DNA of 64,000 nucleotides from Bacillota bacterium (GTDB lineage: Bacteria > Bacillota_I > Bacilli_A > Erysipelotrichales > Erysipelotrichaceae), in contig JAEZBR010000071.1 of assembly GCA_023426935.1 (NCBI GenBank), positions 1 to 64,000 of the forward strand, given 5' to 3'. The notes beneath the pieces were generated by a model that was not told the origin of the DNA, ran no database searches, and saw nothing but the letters and a program-made list of their open reading frames with translations. The translations under genes were made by a program, and so were the position numbers. Position 1 is the stretch's first letter; each line of letters opens with the position of its first letter. Of the stretch, positions 26,787 through 35,685 are shown piece after piece.

Positions 26787-28697
26787 ATGGAAAAGAAACC
26801 TTATTATATTTCAACCGCAATCGCTTATACTTCGGGGAAGCCGCATATCGGAAATACCTATGAAATCGTTCTGGCAGATGCAATCGCTAGGTATAAACGG
26901 TTAGAAGGCTATGATGTGTATTTTCAGACCGGAACCGATGAACATGGTCAGAAGATTCAAGAAAAGGCGGAGAAGGCCGGTATTGAACCGCAAAAATATG
27001 TTGACCAAATCTCTGGCGAAGTAAAGAAAGTCTGGGATTTGATGAATACTTCCTATGATCGTTTTATTCGGACGACCGATGAAGATCATGTTAAGGAAGT
27101 TCAGAAAATCTTTAAAAAGATGTATGACAAAGGAGATATTTATAAAGGGGAGTATGAAGGCTGGTATTGCACGGAATGTGAAGCGTTTTATACCCAATCG
27201 CAATTAGTGGATGGTAAATGTCCGGATTGTCACGGGGCAGTAAAGAAAGCCAAAGAAGAAGCATATTTCTTCAGAATGAGCAATTACGCCGATCGCTTAA
27301 TGAAGTATATTGAGGATCATCCGCAGTTTATTCAACCTGAATCAAGAAAAAACGAGATGGTAAATAACTTCTTAAAACCGGGATTACAGGATCTCTGTGT
27401 TTCCCGAACTTCTTTCAGTTGGGGAATCCCCGTCGATTTCGATCCCAAACATGTTATTTATGTTTGGATTGACGCTTTAGCGAACTATATTACCGGGATT
27501 GGTTATGACGTGGATCATCCTAGCGAGAAATTTAAGAAATATTGGCCGGCTGATGTACATTTAATCGGTAAAGATATTTTGCGTTTCCATACAATCTACT
27601 GGCCAATCATGTTAATGTCCTTAGATTTACCGTTACCTAAACAGGTTTTTGGACATCCTTGGTTATTAATGAACGGTTCTAAGATGAGTAAGAGCTTAGG
27701 AAATGTGATTTACGCAGATGATTTAGTTAAAATTATGGGCGTCGATGCGGTCCGATTCTTTGTGTTGCATGAGATGCCGTTTGCGCAGGATGGAAACATT
27801 ACCTGGGAATTAGTTGTTGAAAGAGTTAATACGGATTTAGCGAATACTTTGGGAAACTTAGTATCCCGAACCATCGCCATGGTAAATAAATACTTTAACG
27901 GTGTAATTGAAAAGCCAAGGGAAGTAACTGATTTAGATCAGGAATTAATATCTTTAGCGTTAAAAACCCCAAAGTTAGTTTCCGAAAAGATGGAAGAATT
28001 ACGGGTCGCCGATTCAATCGATCAGATTTTAGAACTACTAAGAAGATGTAATAAATATATCGATGAAACGGAACCTTGGAAGTTAGCGAAGGATGAAGCT
28101 TCTAAACCAAGATTGAATGCGGTTCTCTATAATCTTTTGGAAGCGATCAGATTCTCGGCGGTTTTATTAAGACCTTATCTACCGGCTAGCTCCGAGAAAA
28201 TCTTGCATGATCTCAATACCGATTTAGATAGTTTGGATTCCTTGAAGGAATTCGGCCAATTGCCAAGCGGTACGAAGGTTGTGGAGAAAGTCGAACCTTT
28301 ATTCCAAAGATTAGATCTCAACGAAGTCATTAAACAGGCCGAAAGTTTAAGTCCGGTGAAGCCTTTAAACCAACATCAGAGTGAAATTAATATTGACGAT
28401 TTTTCAAAAGTTGAACTGAGAGTCGGGACAATCTTGGAATGCGTTAAGCATCCTAAGGCGGAGAAGTTATTGATTGAAAAGATTGATATTGGGAATGAAG
28501 TACGGCAGATTGTTTCTGGGATTGCGGAAAGTTATAAGCCTGAAGAATTAGTCGGCAAGAAAGTTATTGTGGTCTGTAATTTAAAGCCGGTCGAATTAAG
28601 AGGCGTTAAATCCGAAGGAATGATTCTAGCGGGTAAGAATGATAAAGAAATTAAGGTCTTAACCCTAGATCTGCCGAACGGAACGAAAATTAGTTAA
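26787..28697 (+). CDS. metG: Methionyl-tRNA synthetase
   Basis: Charges tRNA-Met. Class I core with the HIGH-type motif GKPHIGNTYE near residue 12-21 and KMSKS near residue 295 (SKMSKSLGN). A zinc-knuckle insertion contains CTEC and CPDC around residues 127-145. The C-terminal 110 residues are a tRNA-binding EMAP/Trbp111-like domain (VELRVGTILECVKHPKAEKL), which makes the dimeric form of 636 residues. GGAGGAAAC precedes the ATG. Controlled by the upstream T-box. Confidence 0.97.
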   Translation: MEKKPYYISTAIAYTSGKPHIGNTYEIVLADAIARYKRLEGYDVYFQTGTDEHGQKIQEKAEKAGIEPQKYVDQISGEVKKVWDLMNTSYDRFIRTTDEDHVKEVQKIFKKMYDKGDIYKGEYEGWYCTECEAFYTQSQLVDGKCPDCHGAVKKAKEEAYFFRMSNYADRLMKYIEDHPQFIQPESRKNEMVNNFLKPGLQDLCVSRTSFSWGIPVDFDPKHVIYVWIDALANYITGIGYDVDHPSEKFKKYWPADVHLIGKDILRFHTIYWPIMLMSLDLPLPKQVFGHPWLLMNGSKMSKSLGNVIYADDLVKIMGVDAVRFFVLHEMPFAQDGNITWELVVERVNTDLANTLGNLVSRTIAMVNKYFNGVIEKPREVTDLDQELISLALKTPKLVSEKMEELRVADSIDQILELLRRCNKYIDETEPWKLAKDEASKPRLNAVLYNLLEAIRFSAVLLRPYLPASSEKILHDLNTDLDSLDSLKEFGQLPSGTKVVEKVEPLFQRLDLNEVIKQAESLSPVKPLNQHQSEINIDDFSKVELRVGTILECVKHPKAEKLLIEKIDIGNEVRQIVSGIAESYKPEELVGKKVIVVCNLKPVELRGVKSEGMILAGKNDKEIKVLTLDLPNGTKIS

Positions 28698-28720
28698 GCA
28701 ATATTCATGCTTATGTGATC

Positions 28721-28833
28721 TTTCAAAACCGTACCGATTTTGTGAGGAAAGTTGCATTGTTGTGAACAAAACCTACTGTTAACCGTATTTTATCTAGCTA
28801 ATTCGCTTTTCAGCGAAAGTTCCTGTTTTGAAA
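28721..28833 (+). ncRNA. Candidate structured RNA downstream of metG
   Basis: TTTCAAAAC (28721-28729) pairs with GTTTTGAAA (28825-28833), and AGGAA (28745-28749) pairs with TTCCT (28820-28824), directly continuing the stem. A 6-bp hairpin (TTCGCT 28802-28807, AGCGAA 28812-28817) lies within. Such a long-range closing stem with an internal bubble looks like an sRNA or a structured 3' UTR. No known family was recognised and no clear own promoter is seen; part of the gap 28698-29114. Confidence 0.35.
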
Positions 28834-28849
28834 CGAGAATTAAAAGAAG

Positions 28850-28902
28850 GGTGATAAATCTACTTTCTCATTGTGATGAGTGATTAAGATTTATCACCTT
28901 TT
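28850..28902 (+). terminator. Terminator for metG or the candidate RNA
   Basis: GGTGATAAATCT (28850-28861) pairs perfectly with AGATTTATCACC (28887-28898), followed by TTTT. The loop itself holds a small CTCAT/ATGAG hairpin. Confidence 0.75.
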
Positions 28903-28959
28903 AATATTGCCATCTCTAAAGATATAATTATTTAGGATAAGGTAATAGACCCTTCATCA

Positions 28960-29103
28960 ATGAAACTCCGCATTCTGTACATTAAAATAAAAAAACAAGA
29001 ACTTCCAGTAAGGAATGAAAAGGAACTTTCAACAATAATTAAAGAACTTTTCTACATTTTCTTCAAAGCGGGGATAAATGATATAATACTAACCAAGAGG
29101 TAA
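28960..29103 (+). CDS. Possible small ORF, 47 residues
   Basis: An open frame from ATG to TAA ends 11 nt before the next lipoprotein gene. The product is basic and hydrophobic (MKLRILYIKIKKQELPV start). No Shine-Dalgarno sequence precedes it, and the -10 of the next gene lies inside it, so it may be chance. The gap 28903-29114 is otherwise AT-rich with no other feature that I can support. Confidence 0.2.
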   Translation: MKLRILYIKIKKQELPVRNEKELSTIIKELFYIFFKAGINDIILTKR

Positions 29104-29114
29104 AAGTTTAGCCC

Positions 29115-30404
29115 ATGAAAAAGATCCTCATCGTACTTTGTCTATGCGTCATAACTTTATCCGGATGTAGTAGTTCCCAGCAGGAATATGTGAATCGATC
29201 TTTGGTTGTAGCCGGGAATGCGACATCGTACTTTCAAAATCGTAACGATAAACAATTCTATTTATTACTCGATAGTAATTTAAAGGATCGTTTAACTGAG
29301 GAAGAACTATCCTCAGAGCTAGATAACATCGTTAGAATCTACGGTAAAGTTAAAGAGATTAGCACCGACAATACCAGTTATGTGAATAAAGATAGCGAAT
29401 TAGAAATTGATGTACCGGTTCGCTTTACTTCGGGTTGGATGGACTTTCAATATTCAATCAATGAGTCCGGTTCGATCACTAGTTTTAAGATCGTATCTTC
29501 GGAAATGTTAGATGAGTCGGGTTATAAAGAAACGAAGGGAACTTATGAGTTCTCTGATTACAGTGAAACCTATGTTTATACCGAACCTAAAGCTATAAAT
29601 GAAAAGACCCCGATTTTGATTATGATTCATGGTAAGGATGCGTTCGATCGTAATAGTACGGTGGGGGTGAATCGGGTTTTCCGTTCTTTGGCTTATCAAT
29701 TAGCGGATAATAAGATCGCCAGTGTGCGATATGATCGAATTGTATCGTCATATGAAGTCGACGATTCCAGAGAATTAATTGTTGAAGAATTACAGGCGAT
29801 ACTCAAAGCCCTTAAGGACGATAAGGTCTTGGAAGAACATCCAATCTATTTATTCGGTTATGGGATCGGCGGATATTTAATGCCTTATATCGCCAATCAA
29901 GTAAGCAGTGATGGTTATATCATCGCAAATGCGCCAGCGGAAAATTTAGCCCAGGGGTTCTATGATGAAAAAATATATCTGATCGATCTAGATACTTCCT
30001 ATGACGATGAAGAAAAAGCGACCAAGAAGAAAGAAGCGAAAGCAACCTTAGATATCATTAATTCCTTAAATAGTCCCAGTGACTATACCCGGAAACTATT
30101 CGGATATAATAGCTCGTTCTGGCTGGAAATTAAGAACTATGATGCGTTAAGTATGGTGAAGAATATTAAGAAACCGGTGATGGTCATCGCGGGTAGTAAC
30201 GATTACGAAGTAAGCACGGATGATTATAATTCTTGGGTCGAAGCCTTAAGTGATAACAAACAAGCAGATTTAAAGTTCTACAAAGATCTCGATCATTTAT
30301 TCATCGTCAGACACACCCAATCTAAACCTGCGGATGCCTTAAGCGAAGGGACTTTATCTCCGGCTTTAGTTAAAGATCTAGTCGGTTTTGTCCAAGGTGA
30401 ATAG
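29115..30404 (+). CDS. Lipoprotein with DUF3887-like and alpha/beta-hydrolase-like domains
   Basis: A 429-residue lipoprotein (lipobox LSGC, Cys 18). Residues 25-130 resemble the DUF3887 fold that often precedes secreted hydrolases. Residues 160-429 look like an alpha/beta hydrolase (IHGKDAFDRN, ASVRYDR, GYLMPYIAN, then AGSNDYEV and DLDHLF with likely Asp and His). The nucleophile elbow, normally G-x-S-x-G, reads GYGIGG (248-253), so the serine is missing. It may be an inactive or altered hydrolase. A TATAAT at 29082-29087 is the probable -10. Confidence 0.7.
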   Translation: MKKILIVLCLCVITLSGCSSSQQEYVNRSLVVAGNATSYFQNRNDKQFYLLLDSNLKDRLTEEELSSELDNIVRIYGKVKEISTDNTSYVNKDSELEIDVPVRFTSGWMDFQYSINESGSITSFKIVSSEMLDESGYKETKGTYEFSDYSETYVYTEPKAINEKTPILIMIHGKDAFDRNSTVGVNRVFRSLAYQLADNKIASVRYDRIVSSYEVDDSRELIVEELQAILKALKDDKVLEEHPIYLFGYGIGGYLMPYIANQVSSDGYIIANAPAENLAQGFYDEKIYLIDLDTSYDDEEKATKKKEAKATLDIINSLNSPSDYTRKLFGYNSSFWLEIKNYDALSMVKNIKKPVMVIAGSNDYEVSTDDYNSWVEALSDNKQADLKFYKDLDHLFIVRHTQSKPADALSEGTLSPALVKDLVGFVQGE

Positions 30405-30452
30405 GGATTGAAACAAATTTCAAAATTATTTTCTGAAACATTCTGAAAATTA

Positions 30453-30482
30453 TTGACATTATCAACGGACAAAGTCTATTAT
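30453..30482 (+). promoter_or_regulatory. glnN promoter
   Basis: TTGACA (30453-30458) and TATTAT (30477-30482) are 18 bp apart, 31 bp before the ATG. An overlapping longer frame would begin within this promoter, which supports the internal ATG as the true start. Confidence 0.75.
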
Positions 30483-30512
30483 TTTCCCATCAAAATCGGG
30501 GAGGTAAGGACG

Positions 30513-32582
30513 ATGGAAAAGGTAATGTCAATTTTTGGGAGTGAAGTATTTAACGATGAAGCCATGCGTCAGAAACTACCTAAAGATGTTTATCTGAAAT
30601 TAAAAAGTACGATTGAAGAAGGAAAACCGTTAGATAATCATATTGCCGGAGCAGTGGCGAATGCGATGAAGGACTGGGCAGTAGAAAAAGGTGCGACCCA
30701 TTATACGCATTGGTTCCAACCGATGACCGGAATCACTGCCGAAAAACATGAGAGTTTTATTTCACCGGTCGGAAATTCCTCGATTATTATGGAATTCTCC
30801 GGAAAGGAATTAGTCCAAGGCGAACCAGACGCCTCTAGCTTTCCAAGCGGTGGGATGCGTTCAACTTTTGAAGCTCGAGGATATACGGCTTGGGATCCGA
30901 CATCTTACGCTTTTATCAAAGATGGCGTTTTATGTATCCCGACAATCTTTTTAGCATATTCCGGGGCAAGCTTAGCTAAGAAAACCCCGTTATTAAAATC
31001 GATGGCGGAATTAAACAAACAAGCGTTGAGAGTCTTGAAGTTATTCGGTTCGAAAGCGAAAAGAGTAAGCCCAACTGTCGGAGCCGAACAAGAATACTTC
31101 TTAGTCAAGGAAGAGTTTTACCGGCAAAGGAAGGATCTGATTTTAACCGGCCGAACTTTATTCGGTTCTCCAATGGCCAAGGGTCAGGAAATGAATGACC
31201 ATTATTTTACCAGTTTAGATCCAAGCGTTCAGGAGTTTATGAACGACTTAGACAACCGTTTGTGGAAGTTAGGAATCTATGCGAAGACCGAACATAAAGA
31301 AGTCGCACCGGGACAGTATGAACTGGCATGTATCTATGTGAACGCGAACTTAGCGACCGATCAGAATCAGATTGTGATGGAGATGATGCAGAAAGTTGCC
31401 AAGCAGCACCATTATGTTTGTTTGTTGCATGAGAAACCCTTTGAAGGAATTAACGGTTCTGGGAAACATAATAATTGGTCCTTGATGAGTGATACCGGAG
31501 AGAATTTACTAGAACCCGGAGATACCCCGGAAGAGAATGCACAGTTCCTAGTCTTTTTCTTAGCGGTTGTGGCGGCGGTTGACCAATACCAGGATTTACT
31601 AAGAATCTCGGTCGCTTCAGCCTCGAACGATCATCGCTTAGGTGCGAATGAAGCCCCACCGGCTATCGTTTCGATGTTTATCGGTGAAGATTTAAGTAGG
31701 GTTTTAGAAGGAATAAAGAGTGGCAAGAAAGTTCACGGTAAGAACCACAGTTATTTAAAAGTAGGTACCGATGTTTTACCGGAATTTAAACAGGATACTA
31801 CCGATCGCAACCGGACTTCCCCCTTCGCTTTCACTGGCAACAAGTTTGAGTTTAGAATGTTGGGTTCCAGTTTCTCAATCTCCTGTCCTAATCAGATCTT
31901 AAATGTAATCGTCTCTGATCAGTTACAGCTGATTGCGGACAAACTAGAGAAGGCAGAAGATTTTACTACCGAACTGAATAAGCTGACCCAGGATTTAATT
32001 AATGAACATTCACGGATTATTTTCAACGGAAACGGATATGATGAGAAATGGTTAGATGAAGCTAAGAAGCGTGGCTTAGTAAACTATGCGACTTCGGCCG
32101 AAGCGATTCCTCACTATCTCGATCAAAAGAACGTCGAATTATTTAAACGACATAATATATTTACCGAGGAAGAAATGACTTCCCGAATGGAAACTTTATT
32201 GGATAATTATTCCAAGACAATCGATATTGAGGCGAAGACCTTGAAAGAATTAACCGAAAAAGAAATCTTACCGGGCGTGTTGGCTTATCAGAAAGAACTA
32301 GGTCAGTTAATTAAGTTAAAGAAAGATTACTTAGATCCCCATGCGGAGATTGTTATCTTAAAAGAAATCGATCAACTTACCGTTAAGACTTATCAAGCAG
32401 TCAAAGAGTTAGAAGAGGCGATTCATAATAACCAAGATAAAGATGAGATTTTATCCGCGAAGTATCATTGCGAAGTTATCTTACCGAAGATGGAAGCCCT
32501 AAGGAAGCCATTAGATATTTTAGAAACGAAAGTTCCCAAGAGTTTCTGGAAACTACCGACTTACGAAGATCTGTTATTCTAA
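30513..32582 (+). CDS. glnN: Glutamine synthetase type III
   Basis: Joins ammonia and glutamate to glutamine at the cost of ATP. At 689 residues it is the large type III (GlnN) form rather than type I. Motifs include FQPMTG, VGAEQEYFLV, APGQYELA, NGSGKHNNWS and the late FRMLGS. ATG 30513 is preceded by GGGAGGTA and follows a good promoter; it is a single-gene unit with a terminator after it. Confidence 0.95.
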   Translation: MEKVMSIFGSEVFNDEAMRQKLPKDVYLKLKSTIEEGKPLDNHIAGAVANAMKDWAVEKGATHYTHWFQPMTGITAEKHESFISPVGNSSIIMEFSGKELVQGEPDASSFPSGGMRSTFEARGYTAWDPTSYAFIKDGVLCIPTIFLAYSGASLAKKTPLLKSMAELNKQALRVLKLFGSKAKRVSPTVGAEQEYFLVKEEFYRQRKDLILTGRTLFGSPMAKGQEMNDHYFTSLDPSVQEFMNDLDNRLWKLGIYAKTEHKEVAPGQYELACIYVNANLATDQNQIVMEMMQKVAKQHHYVCLLHEKPFEGINGSGKHNNWSLMSDTGENLLEPGDTPEENAQFLVFFLAVVAAVDQYQDLLRISVASASNDHRLGANEAPPAIVSMFIGEDLSRVLEGIKSGKKVHGKNHSYLKVGTDVLPEFKQDTTDRNRTSPFAFTGNKFEFRMLGSSFSISCPNQILNVIVSDQLQLIADKLEKAEDFTTELNKLTQDLINEHSRIIFNGNGYDEKWLDEAKKRGLVNYATSAEAIPHYLDQKNVELFKRHNIFTEEEMTSRMETLLDNYSKTIDIEAKTLKELTEKEILPGVLAYQKELGQLIKLKKDYLDPHAEIVILKEIDQLTVKTYQAVKELEEAIHNNQDKDEILSAKYHCEVILPKMEALRKPLDILETKVPKSFWKLPTYEDLLF

Positions 32583-32599
32583 TTATATTTAAGAATCCT

Positions 32600-32630
32600 A
32601 AAATTACTCAATTCGACTTGAGTAATTTTT
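32600..32630 (+). terminator. Terminator after glnN
   Basis: AAAATTACTCAA (32600-32611) pairs with TTGAGTAATTTT (32618-32629), ending in a T-run; 12 bp with a 6-nt loop. Confidence 0.85.
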
Positions 32631-32693
32631 GCCTGAGTAATTTTCAATAGCATTTAATGATACAATAGGAAACGAAAGAAAGCTGAGAAAGAT

Positions 32694-34547
32694 ATGCAGG
32701 TAGATGCAGTAGTAATCGGAGCGGGACATGCCGGATGTGAGGCGGCTTTAGCGTTGGCGAAGCGTAATCATTCCGTAGTCGCAGCCGTAATGAATATGGA
32801 ATATGTTGCTTCAATGCCTTGCAATCCTTCCATCGGCGGACCGGCTAAAGGGGTCGTGGTTAGAGAAATCGATTCATTAGGCGGCATGATGGGTAAAATC
32901 GCGGATAAGACCGCCTTACAATATAAGATGTTAAACGGTTCGAAAGGGCCGGGAGTTCGTTGTATCCGGGAACAGTCCGATAAAATTGAGTATCGCCATA
33001 CCATGCGCCAGTTATTACTGGATACGCCGAATATTACCGTCAAAGAAGGCGTAGCGGAACAATTAGTCATCGAAGATAATAAAGTTAAAGGCGTTAAGTT
33101 CGAAGACGGTGAATTTATTGCGTGTAAAGTCATTATCTTAACGACCGGGACTTATTTAAGCTCGAAAGTTATGGTCTCTGATCAAGTAACCATCAGTGGG
33201 CCGGAAGATCAGAAAACAACTTTTAAATTAGGCGATTCGATTCGGGACTTAGGCTTGGCAACGATTCGCTTAAAGACCGGAACCCCACCCAGAGTCAAGA
33301 CAAGTTCCATTGATTTTAGTAACCTAGCACCCCAACCAGGAAATATTACCGATGAAGGCTTCAGTTATGAAACCAAATTAAACTGCCCGATTGAGAAACA
33401 GGCTTTATGTTATCTAACTTACACCACGGCCGAAACACATAAATTGATTAGAGATAATTTAAAGAAGTCGAGTATGTACTCGGGAATTGTTAAGGGTGTG
33501 GGACCGCGATACTGTCCGTCAATCGAAGATAAGATCGTTAGATTTTCCGATAAACCTAGGCACCAATTATTCTTAGAACCGGAAAGTAAGTCTTTAGATA
33601 CGACCTATGTTCAGGGTTTTTCGACTTCGATGCCTCATGAGATTCAGGAAAAGATGGTTCATTCGGTACCGGGATTAGAGAAAGCGGAAATTGAGAAATG
33701 GTCTTATGCGATTGAGTACGATGCCGTCGATCCGTTACAACTGAAATATAATCTCGAAACGAAAACGATAAACGGTTTATTCTGTGCTGGGCAGACCAAT
33801 GGGACTAGCGGCTACGAAGAAGCGGCCGGACAAGGTTTGATGGCTGGGATTAATGCGGCTAATTACTTAGAACATAAACCGGCATTAATTCTTCATCGTG
33901 ATGAAGCTTACATCGGGGTTTTGATTGACGATCTAGTTACTAAGGGAACCAAAGAACCTTATCGGTTGATGACCTCCAGAGCGGAATATCGCTTATTAAT
34001 CAGACATGATAATGCGGATCAGCGATTAACTGATTATGGCTATAACGAGGGATTGATTTCGGAAGAACGATATCACTTATTCCAGAATAAGATGAATGAA
34101 TTAAGTAAAGCTAAGAAATTATTGAAAGAAACTAAAATATCCGGGAATAAAGAACTGAATGATTATTTAGTCTCTAAAGAATATTTACCGATAAACGGCA
34201 GTGAATCGTTGGAAGAACTGACGAAACGGCCGAATATCGAATTAAGTAAATTGTTGGAAATCGGCAAAATCCCGATGGATCCGGCGATTATTAAACAAGC
34301 GGAGATTGAGACTTGTTATGCCGGGTATATTGAGAAAGAAAAACGGGAAGCGAGCCATTTAAAACAACTGGAGAAATTAAAGTTACCGAATGATTGGGAT
34401 TATTCGACTTTCGATCAGTTATCGTTAGAAGCCAGACAGAAACTCAATGCGGTTCATCCGGTCGATATCGGACAAGCTAGCCGAATCTCCGGGGTCGATC
34501 CCACGGATATTGCGATCTTAGTGATGGAACTGAAACAAAAACACTAA
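32694..34547 (+). CDS. mnmG: tRNA uridine-5-carboxymethylaminomethyl modification enzyme MnmG
   Basis: FAD-dependent partner of MnmE in modifying U34 of several tRNAs. N-terminal dinucleotide fold VIGAGHAGCEAALA, the PCNPSIGGPAKG loop, YCPSIEDKI and the C-terminal tRNA-binding helical region fit MnmG. At 617 residues it is full length. mnmE, which usually sits beside khpB and mnmG, is not in this window. Confidence 0.96.
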   Translation: MQVDAVVIGAGHAGCEAALALAKRNHSVVAAVMNMEYVASMPCNPSIGGPAKGVVVREIDSLGGMMGKIADKTALQYKMLNGSKGPGVRCIREQSDKIEYRHTMRQLLLDTPNITVKEGVAEQLVIEDNKVKGVKFEDGEFIACKVIILTTGTYLSSKVMVSDQVTISGPEDQKTTFKLGDSIRDLGLATIRLKTGTPPRVKTSSIDFSNLAPQPGNITDEGFSYETKLNCPIEKQALCYLTYTTAETHKLIRDNLKKSSMYSGIVKGVGPRYCPSIEDKIVRFSDKPRHQLFLEPESKSLDTTYVQGFSTSMPHEIQEKMVHSVPGLEKAEIEKWSYAIEYDAVDPLQLKYNLETKTINGLFCAGQTNGTSGYEEAAGQGLMAGINAANYLEHKPALILHRDEAYIGVLIDDLVTKGTKEPYRLMTSRAEYRLLIRHDNADQRLTDYGYNEGLISEERYHLFQNKMNELSKAKKLLKETKISGNKELNDYLVSKEYLPINGSESLEELTKRPNIELSKLLEIGKIPMDPAIIKQAEIETCYAGYIEKEKREASHLKQLEKLKLPNDWDYSTFDQLSLEARQKLNAVHPVDIGQASRISGVDPTDIAILVMELKQKH

Positions 34548-34583
34548 AATATCTTATAATAGGTTTATCAGTGAGGCAGATTT

Positions 34584-35669
34584 ATGAATGAAATCGGAAT
34601 TTATATTCTAGAGAATTTCACGACAATCTGTCTAGCGATTGGGCTAGCTATTTTAGCGGTGGCAAATAATAATCTCGATAATAAGACTAACCGTTCGTTT
34701 GTGTTATTTACAATTGTCGTTTTAATGCTAGTCGCGGCGGATATTACCGATCATTATTTAGCCGGATTTGATGAAGTTAATAATCTAAGATATCTTTTTT
34801 CCGCTTTGGGCTATACCTTACGACCGGCAGCAATCGTCATTTTGATTGAAATTCTGTTACGAAGAAGAAAGTCAATATTCATTCTCTGGATACCGATCAT
34901 TATTCTCGGATTGATCGCTTTTACCAGTTACTTTACCCATTTAATGTTCTGGTTTTTGCCGACTAATCAATTCATACAGGGATATTTGTGTTATCTTCCG
35001 CATTTTGTCAGTATAGTTTACTTAATTATCTTAGTAATTATGACGATCAAGATACACCGACATATCTCGGCAGGCGAAATTTTCGTTGTCTTATACAGTG
35101 CATGCATCTGTGTTTTGGCGATGTTACTGGAAAGTATCTTATCGGATTATAAATTCTTATTGACCGGGGCGATGATCACTTCCTGTGCTTTATATTATGT
35201 GGTTTTATATATCGAGACTTATCGTAGAGATTTATTGACCGGATTAATGAACCGCAGAAGTTTCTATGGGGATGCGAAAAGAATGCAGAATAAGGCTTTG
35301 ACCGTCATTTCAATTGATTTAAACGGACTTAAAGATATCAATGATAACCAAGGACATAAGATGGGCGATGTTGCTTTACAGCAGATGGCCAAGGCGATGG
35401 AAGTTGAAAGCGGAAGAAAATTCTCGACTTATCGGGTCGGTGGCGATGAATTCATGTGCTTAGGAAAAGGAAAAAATGAAGAGCACACGAAAAAATATAT
35501 TAAGGAAATGACGAAATCATTGAAGGAAAATAATCTAATGGCGTCTTTTGGGTATGCGTTCTATCAAGCGGGCAATAATTTCGACGAGATCTGTAATAAA
35601 GCCGATAAACAGATGTATAAAGATAAAATGCAGTATAAACACCGCAGTAGTTCCCGGGAAGATAATTAA
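34584..35669 (+). CDS. Membrane-bound diguanylate cyclase
   Basis: An N-terminal membrane region of about seven helices (residues 1-205) is followed by a GGDEF domain (about 215-355). The active-site loop reads RVGGDEF near residue 284, with preceding DLNGLKDINDNQGHKMGD for substrate binding, so c-di-GMP synthesis is likely. The product-binding RxxD inhibition site before the loop is not present. A TATAAT and GTGAGGC lie just upstream. No c-di-GMP effector is seen here. Confidence 0.88.
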   Translation: MNEIGIYILENFTTICLAIGLAILAVANNNLDNKTNRSFVLFTIVVLMLVAADITDHYLAGFDEVNNLRYLFSALGYTLRPAAIVILIEILLRRRKSIFILWIPIIILGLIAFTSYFTHLMFWFLPTNQFIQGYLCYLPHFVSIVYLIILVIMTIKIHRHISAGEIFVVLYSACICVLAMLLESILSDYKFLLTGAMITSCALYYVVLYIETYRRDLLTGLMNRRSFYGDAKRMQNKALTVISIDLNGLKDINDNQGHKMGDVALQQMAKAMEVESGRKFSTYRVGGDEFMCLGKGKNEEHTKKYIKEMTKSLKENNLMASFGYAFYQAGNNFDEICNKADKQMYKDKMQYKHRSSSREDN

Positions 35670-35685
35670 AAGGTATAATTAAGTT

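Noticed and set aside
26510..26788. A 92-codon minus-strand open frame across the metG leader
   Set aside because: It lies wholly over the T-box riboswitch, has no ribosome site and no recognisable domain; it is a by-product of the structured leader.
28721..28902. 6S RNA identity for the structured gap after metG
   Set aside because: The long closing stem is suggestive, but I could not match conserved 6S bubble sequences or a promoter, so it is left unnamed.
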